64,000 bases of DNA from Streptomyces sp. DT2A-34 (GTDB lineage Bacteria; Actinomycetota; Actinomycetes; Streptomycetales; Streptomycetaceae), in contig NZ_JASTWJ010000001.1 of the NCBI RefSeq assembly GCF_030499515.1, positions 1,984,001 through 2,048,000 on the forward strand, in the 5' to 3' direction. Each line of letters opens with the position of its first letter. Position 1 is the first letter of the stretch. Under the pieces are notes generated by a model that saw nothing but the letters and a program-made list of their open reading frames with translations, was not told the DNA's origin and made no database searches. Positions 63,874 to 64,000 of this stretch are shown here, in pieces. Made by a program: the position numbers and the translations under genes.

Positions 63874-64000
63874 GCCGACTCGTCCTGACTTTTGAAGAGG
63901 GGAGGAAGCAGCCAGAGGCCACCGAAGGCGTGATGTCGATTGCCGGTCGGCACAGCAGGGTGGCATCTCCAAAAGGAGACAAGCAGGGACACGGCGTCTC

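Noticed and set aside
32154..64000. A PKS-NRPS hybrid suggested by ccr
   Set aside because: No ketosynthase or acyltransferase motif was found in any open frame of the window.
1..64000. tRNA or rRNA genes
   Set aside because: No cloverleaf or rRNA-like sequence was noticed in the intergenic regions; a tRNAscan run would settle this.

Overview
The window is very GC-rich, carries Streptomyces-type ribosome sites with many GTG and TTG starts, and has the gene order dxs / xylFGH / rok7B7 / ngcEFG known from the Streptomyces coelicolor core chromosome. It is therefore a Streptomyces (or very close relative) chromosome segment. All gene identities below come from reading the sequence by eye; no database search was run.

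Region 1 (1-32,000) is a carbohydrate-utilisation neighbourhood. It holds the 5' end of dxs, a xylose-type ABC transporter (xylFGH), the ROK regulator Rok7B7, and an N-acetylglucosamine/chitobiose-type ABC transporter (ngcEFG). These are followed by secreted or intracellular glycan enzymes: GH92 alpha-mannosidase, GH67 alpha-glucuronidase, a GH42 beta-galactosidase operon with its own ABC transporter, a CE7 acetyl xylan esterase, and an AA10 lytic polysaccharide monooxygenase with a CBM2. Several operator-like palindromes fit this theme: a perfect CebR-type box before the AA10 gene, CGAAAGTTTCG (xylanase-operator type) between the GH42 operon and the esterase, and a DasR dre-like site before ngcE. 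Two two-component systems, a VanZ-like protein and a GT4 glycosyltransferase are interspersed.

Region 2 (about 31,600-64,000) is a non-ribosomal peptide gene cluster whose left border is marked by a truncated, frameshifted transposase. A leftward unit (ccr, nrpsB, nrpsA) and a rightward unit (nrpsC, two CoA-transferase-family subunits, MbtH, HmaS, a fused Hmo-HpgT, a P450, an MFS exporter, a small membrane protein) diverge from about 49,112-49,304. A convergent luxR / type II thioesterase pair lies at the right end. The three synthetases give five modules (C-A-T; C-A-T-C-A-T-E; C-A-T-C-A-T-R) with no terminal thioesterase, so release is expected to be reductive. HmaS, Hmo and HpgT are the complete route from 4-hydroxyphenylpyruvate to 4-hydroxyphenylglycine (Hpg).

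I do not recognise the cluster as one with a known product. Its unusual features are: a C domain with Gln in place of the catalytic His in NrpsC; near-duplicate modules in NrpsC and NrpsB; a carboxylating-type crotonyl-CoA reductase without any polyketide synthase in view; an IpdAB/glutaconate-CoA-transferase-like pair; an Hmo-HpgT fusion with a tandem-repeat linker; and a P450 broken by three single-base frameshifts. The cluster may continue beyond base 64,000.
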